DNA of 12,104 nucleotides. It comes from Diplocarpon mali. Lineage: Eukaryota > Ascomycota > Leotiomycetes > Helotiales > Drepanopezizaceae. Positions 8,206 through 12,104 of the stretch are shown here, piece by piece (the first letter of the stretch is position 1; the number at the start of each line of letters is the position of its first letter). The stretch spans positions 44,975 through 57,078 of the forward strand of contig JAENRP010000210.1 of NCBI GenBank assembly GCA_024741835.1. Direction: 5' to 3'. The notes beneath the pieces were generated by a model. The model worked only from the letters and a program-made list of their open reading frames with translations. It did not search any database and had not been told where the DNA came from. A program made the position numbers and the translations under genes.

Positions 8206-8439
8206 AGTAATCCTAAGCTATGCAACTAAAGGCCGAGAGTAAGGGGGGCATTTTAAAAGAGGTAAAATATTCTCATTTCAAAGCTTTTGAAACATTCGGG
8301 CTTTATTCAATGTCGGAGTTGAAATTTCGCAATCGGAAGACCTTAATCTCAGCTCTACAGACCCTTCAAGACTCTGCAGATTCATATGAAACACCGCGTA
8401 CAGGTATGAAGTCGTAGTCTCCCGATAACTACCTTGTAT

Positions 8440-9078
8440 AACTTATATACCAGTCATCTCAAGGTTTATGCTTAAATCATGGATTCCATACTGGTCTGTA
8501 TACTTTCGAACATCCAGATACACGTAAGTCGAGCTCGTATATCATCCAATTACGATCACTAATATATATAGTAAGTACTCAAGGTAAGGTAGGAGACCCA
8601 GCGGCCTTGGACCCATAGACCCGAATGCTACGTGTGGGCCAAACCGTGTACTGTACTAGACAAGTTGACGTAGATAGCAAGCAGCTTACTCAGTAAGCAA
8701 GCGAGTCCTCTCCTCTTCTCTCCGTGGGCTGCAAGTGTGGACATATGATTCCTAGTATGAGGTGGGTCTCTGGTCGGTCAGCGGCCAGGTGATGGATGTG
8801 CCCACGTGTGCAGCCTGCTGAAGAATGGAAGCAGGACTCTTGAGAGGGTGACGTGCAGTATAGCCCTGCGCAAGCGTACTACCAAGCCAATCAAGCCGCG
8901 GGGACGTAACCAAGTCGTAATACTAACGAGGGAGAAGGCATCGTAAGAGCTACCGAAGATATATTCGCACTTGTTATATGAGCTAAAGCGTTGGCGGTGT
9001 GGAGTATAGATCATCCCAGATAGTATACTATGCATACCTAGGCAAGAGTACCCAAGTATCGAACGCGAGTCTTACAAA
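8440..9078. other. Intergenic region, no supported gene
   Basis: The base composition rises from AT-rich to mixed at about 8590. A short palindrome, GCTTACT-C-AGTAAGC, lies at 8684-8698. An 85-codon minus-strand frame with an ATG (9035-8778) has no recognisable motif and is arginine-rich and repetitive in composition, so I do not call it. No tRNA or other RNA gene was found. Confidence 0.4.
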
Positions 9079-9582
9079 TCACGCGATTGCTATAGAGAAC
9101 CATCTTACCATATACATGTACTTATTGCCACACGCCGTATCTTCACCGCGCGCGTGTTCCACGCAGCTAATCAGAGGCGCACGTCTAAACAGCCTGGAGC
9201 GATTTCCTTCATACGCACCGAGTCAATTTAGAAAGAAGCTACTACTTATCCCTTTTGATAAAGAGGGATTGAAACCGCTCTCCTGTGATAACAAGCTCGC
9301 AAGCTCGCTCTGATCCATAACGCTGGATTCACATTCGTGCTCATATTGATAGCTTGTGCTTTTATACCAGCAAATAACAAGCCCATTTGCGCTTAACATC
9401 TCAGGACTTTACTCCGTAGAATCCCAAAAGCCGCATCTCGCCCGGCAGCGATGTAAGCAGAATTTTCTTTTCAACGCGTGAAGACGTGCCTCCTAGAGCG
9501 CTTCTATTAAGCTACCTATGTTTGGAAAGCGCCATTTCGGCTCTGCGTTGAATCCTCTTGTGTAGTGGTTCGGTTCTCCCAT
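9079..9582 (-). pseudogene. Possible decayed protein-coding gene, unidentified
   Basis: Three consecutive minus-strand stretches look protein-like. An ATG at 9582 opens 29 codons (beginning MGEPNHYTRGFNAEPKWRF). The 9505-9401 frame includes VEKKILLTSLPGEMRLLGFY. An ATG at 9399 opens 58 codons to TGA at 9225-9223, and the same frame then continues to 9079 with no other stop (LGAYEGNRSRLFRRAPLIS...). A TATA-like TTATATA lies upstream near 9710. The single TGA could be a TGG mutated by RIP. I do not recognise the family, and chance open frames remain a serious alternative. Confidence 0.25.
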
Positions 9583-9739
9583 GATATCAGTGTAGAGATT
9601 ACGCGCGATCTTGCAAGGTCAAGTATGAGATGGCGATTATCAAGGCTCTGCAGATGGCTTTGTAACGAAAGGTATAACGCGAAATGAAGAGAAGTTAGAC
9701 TCGTATATAAGTCAAAGCATTTTAACAAAGGTTGATTGG

Positions 9740-10001
9740 ATAATATGGATTATGAGATCTAATTTCTATAACAAAGAAAAACAGATGCAAGCCGGCTGAG
9801 TCTTCCCGGCGTTGTTGACGCGTGCAAAACACTCAGATCCCTAATGCAAGACAGATGTTTATATTACAGCCCTCCGCCTCCTCCCCAACCCCTCGATTAT
9901 ATACTCACTTCCTTTTGTCTATGATCCGTCACTCCGTGCTGATATGCTATTCCCAATGCAATGCCCAGTGCAGAAACACAATGCAGATGATACAGATTTA
10001 C
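9740..10001 (-). other. 3' flank and presumed 3' UTR of the amino acid permease gene
   Basis: This is the stretch immediately downstream of the permease stop codon on the minus strand. No canonical AATAAA was noted close to the stop. A plus-strand open frame starting at 9822 overlaps the permease antisense and is a shadow. The transcript end cannot be placed by eye. Confidence 0.4.
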
Positions 10002-12070
10002 TTAAAAGATGGTATTCCACACCTTCTTGTACCACGGCCACGTCGCCATGATAGCCCGCTCCTCCGCGAGGATGGCCGGCAGGTCCAGCTCTCTCATTCC
10101 GCTGGTGATGTCGATATCCTGGATCCGCTTGAACTTCGTCTTCTTGATGATCTTGAACCCAATAAAGAAGACGATGACGATGGGCAGGGCGAGGTAGGCT
10201 TCGAAGAAGCCCTTGATGACCTCGCTCTTGGACAGCACGCCGTAGCCCACGGGCCAGATGGCGGTCCAGAACTGGGCGGCGAGAATCAGCAAGTTCATGA
10301 TTAATCCGAGCCAGGAGCCGTAGTAGCCGGGCTGGGAAGTGAAGGCCAACTCGTCCAGGGTGCGCCCGTTATACTTCCACGCATGCCTGAATCGGATGTG
10401 GCAAGCGCAGATGGACCCCCAGGTGAAGATGGAAGAGAGTCCGGAAATCGCCAACAGCCAGTTGAAGGCCTGCACTCGGGTCTCGGTCCCGGCGGCGACG
10501 ATCAGGCAGAGGAGCCCGACCACCGACGCGAGGATGATGGCGACCAGAGGCCGGCCGGTGTTGTCGATGTATCCGAGGATCTTGGGCGCTTGTCCGCGGT
10601 CGGCCAGCGCAGCCATGGTCCGGGATGATCCGTACACCGCGGAGTTGCCAACACTCAGCACGGCAATCAGGATGACCACGTTCATGATGGATGGCACGAC
10701 GGAGATCCCAGCGTTCTTGACGGCGATGACAAACGGCGATGCGTTGGCGTCCTGGTGACTGCTGCCATTCAAGAGCGCCGGGTCATTGTATGGTACGATG
10801 CAGCCCACAACCGTCAGAGACACCATGTAGAACTGCATGGTCAGTCAGTGTGCTCGGTTCTCGGGGTAGGAGAGAAAGCGTACCAGAGTAATACGCCAGA
10901 AGACCTGCTTGACTGCTGAGGGCAGCGACTTTCGGGGGTTTTCCGTCTCCGCGGCAGCCAGGCCGACCAGCTCCGTACCACCGAAAGAGAAGGCCGCGGT
11001 GACGAAGACGGAGCACAGTCCTTTGAAGCCGTGGTTGAAAGCTCCTGGGTTGTACCAGTACCCAGCACCGAGATATCCTTGCGGGCTTCCCGGGACGCCT
11101 CCTGCGGCGATGATGATGCCCAGGATGACGAAGCCGACGACGGCCACGACCTTGATGATGGAGAACACGAATTCCGCCTCTCCGAAACCCTCCACGCCGA
11201 AGAAGTTGATGGCAATAATTACAATGTAGAAGATGATCACGAACGCGGCCGGGTTGATGTCCTTAGCGCCGGGCCAGTAGGAGACGGTGATCGATGCGGC
11301 GACGAGCTCGAGAGGGAGCGTGACCAGCCAGTTGAGAGCGTAACTAGCAGGCCGACAGTCAGCACACGGTCCCGCGGCCAGGGGATGGAATCGCCGTCGT
11401 CGACTTACTTCCAGCCCATGGCGAAACCCCACGCCGGATCGATGAATCGACTCGAGTAAACCGAAAAAGCACCCGCGATCGGGAATGCGACGGCGAGCTC
11501 CCCGAGAGCGTGCACCGTGCAGAACAGCATCACGCCGATCAAGCCGTAGGCGATAATGAGCGAGGCCGGGCCACCAGCGGCCAGCGCAGACCCGGATCCG
11601 ACAAAGAGCCCCGTTCCTAGAGGAGGAGATGTTAGTGCCACGATTGACAGGAAGATGCGATCTCACGCGTCGCCAGGTTCTTCTGCTGCTGCTGCTTCGG
11701 CTTCGGCCTCTTCGGCCTCTTCTTCTGCCTCTTCGCCGAACCGAACTCGGCCCAGGCCGACGGGAGGTGCGAGGAGTCTCGACGTACCGATGGATCCTCC
11801 GATGGCAATCATCTGCAGATGGCGCTCCTTCAGCTTCATGGCGAGTGCCGGCTCCGCCGGCGGCTGGTCGGCCAGAGGTCGGCCCTCCAGATCCGTGACC
11901 TCGGTCACCATCCGCGCATTGTGGTTCCGCTTGAAGCTGTGCGGCTTGAATGCTGAGAAGAAGCCGTCCTTGTGCGTCGAGACGCTCCCTTCTTGCGCCT
12001 TAGCATTGCGCACCGGGGACGAGTCGGAACAGTAACCAGTCTTCTCTAAATCACCATGTCGGTCCGCCAT
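10002..12070 (-). CDS. Amino acid permease, fungal YAT/APC family (four exons, complete)
   Basis: Exons 12070-11788, 11616-11409, 11343-10884 and 10832-10002 join in phase to 594 codons including TAA, giving 593 residues, close to yeast Gap1-type permeases (about 600). The family carries amino acids with protons across the plasma membrane. Residues 1-80 are a hydrophilic cytosolic tail. The transmembrane-1 signature HLQMIAIGGSIGTGLFVGSG spans 84-103. GELAVAFPIAGAFS (133-146), the GTELVGLAAAETENPRKSLP segment (286-305), PYNDP (331-335), the NAGISVVPSIMN stretch (357-368) and SSRTMAALADRGQAPK (386-401) are family hallmarks. About twelve membrane segments are visible. The cytosolic C-terminus ends in a basic/aromatic stretch (WPWYKKVW). 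The ATG has A at -3 and G at +4. Substrate cannot be told from sequence. No stop or frameshift breaks it. Confidence 0.96.
10833..10883 (-). other. Intron 3 of the permease gene (51 nt)
   Basis: The donor GTACGC is at 10883-10878, CTGACTGAC serves as branch point, and the acceptor ATGCAG ends at 10833. Phase 0 splicing joins FWRITL to FYMVSL. The ATG inside the acceptor could be mistaken for a start codon. Confidence 0.92.
11344..11408 (-). other. Intron 2 of the permease gene (65 nt)
   Basis: The donor GTAAGT is at 11408-11403, the branch-like GCTGAC lies inside, and the acceptor CTAG ends at 11344. Phase 2 splicing forms Asn164 (AA|T) in GWNYALNWL, the expected family reading. Confidence 0.93.
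11617..11787 (-). other. Intron 1 of the permease gene (171 nt, low-complexity)
   Basis: The donor GTACGT (11787-11782) follows ATCG and the acceptor CTCTAG ends at 11617, with CACTAAC as branch point. Phase 1 splicing restores GGSIG-TGLFVG in the first membrane helix. It is much longer than the other introns because of a GAA/GAG/GCA-rich tract (plus 11678-11737). Most of it is open in the exon 1 frame, so retention would add an acidic/alanine tail and stop after 135 residues. Confidence 0.92.
11678..11737. repeat. Trinucleotide/hexanucleotide low-complexity tract inside permease intron 1
   Basis: On the plus strand it reads as runs of TTC, CTG, GGCTTC and GGCCTCTTC motifs. Such slippage-prone tracts vary in copy number between strains. 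It lies wholly inside the intron and does not affect the protein after splicing. Confidence 0.8.
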
Positions 12071-12104
12071 CTTCGCGACTCGCCAGAAGGTGTGTTGGGA
12101 AGGG

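Larger units (their letters stand above)
7540..8435 (+). repeat. Long diverged direct repeat, copy B (LTR-like), with extra internal unit
   Basis: This is the direct partner of copy A. Copy B is longer because an additional unit (8030-8205) sits between the segment ending TTATTAAGCC and the segment beginning TAAGCTATGCAACTAAAGG; copy A joins these two segments directly. Several sites keep C or G where copy A has T or A, so this copy is the less mutated. No gene lies here: the open frames across it are short and translate without recognisable motifs. Confidence 0.7.

Noticed and set aside
8778..9035. 85-codon ATG-started minus-strand open frame
   Set aside because: No recognisable domain, unusual arginine-rich composition and no promoter or splice context. 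It is too weak to call a gene.
9040..9105. tRNA-like TTCGA on the minus strand near 9061
   Set aside because: The flanking bases do not form a T stem, and no acceptor stem or anticodon arm can be drawn.
10841..11666. Long overlapping minus-strand open frames that run through the permease introns
   Set aside because: Their ends are intron read-through or wrong-frame sequence. The four-exon model fits the family continuously and sums to an exact multiple of three.
11556..12035. Plus-strand open frames opposite the permease (also 10339-10758 and 11031-11459)
   Set aside because: They are antisense shadows of the GC-rich permease exons, low in complexity and without a family match.

Overview
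The window looks like nuclear DNA of a filamentous ascomycete, probably a Eurotiales-type mould (Aspergillus/Penicillium relatives). This is inferred from short introns (51-65 nt, one of 171 nt) with GTACGT/GTAAGT donors, CTAAC or CTGAC branch points and YAG acceptors, from the two recognisable protein families, and from AT-rich transposon relics whose copies differ largely by C/T and G/A changes, as expected after repeat-induced point mutation (RIP). No bacterial operon features, tRNA, rRNA or CRISPR array was seen.

Layout. (1) 1-1165, minus strand: 5' two-thirds of a cation/proton exchanger gene of the CAX family, with one complete intron (436-494) and a second intron opening at position 10 and leaving the window. 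(2) 1166-3480: moderately GC-rich intergenic DNA with no convincing gene, a 9-bp tandem repeat (2679-2724) and a promoter-like CCAAT/pyrimidine-rich stretch (about 2815-2920). (3) 3480-8600: strongly AT-rich, gene-free transposon graveyard. It holds two oppositely oriented, internally deleted Tc1/mariner-type elements (3601-3882 and about 4160-4441), each still carrying the last 32 codons of a transposase, and two diverged direct copies of a long repeat (about 4550-5290 and 7540-8435) around roughly 2.2 kb of non-coding DNA. The second copy has an extra internal unit. (4) 8600-9990: mixed intergenic DNA with a possible decayed gene on the minus strand (9079-9582). (5) 10002-12070, minus strand: a complete four-exon gene for a 593-residue amino acid permease of the fungal YAT/APC type. 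The exon lengths sum exactly to 594 codons.

Both real genes encode multi-pass membrane transporters on the same strand, but they are about 8.8 kb apart and nothing shows a functional link. The most notable signals are the inverted pair of deleted Tc1 elements, the long diverged direct repeats with their nested extra unit, the non-canonical ion-binding motifs of the exchanger, and the possible degraded minus-strand gene. I did not find clear evidence of a new biological system.
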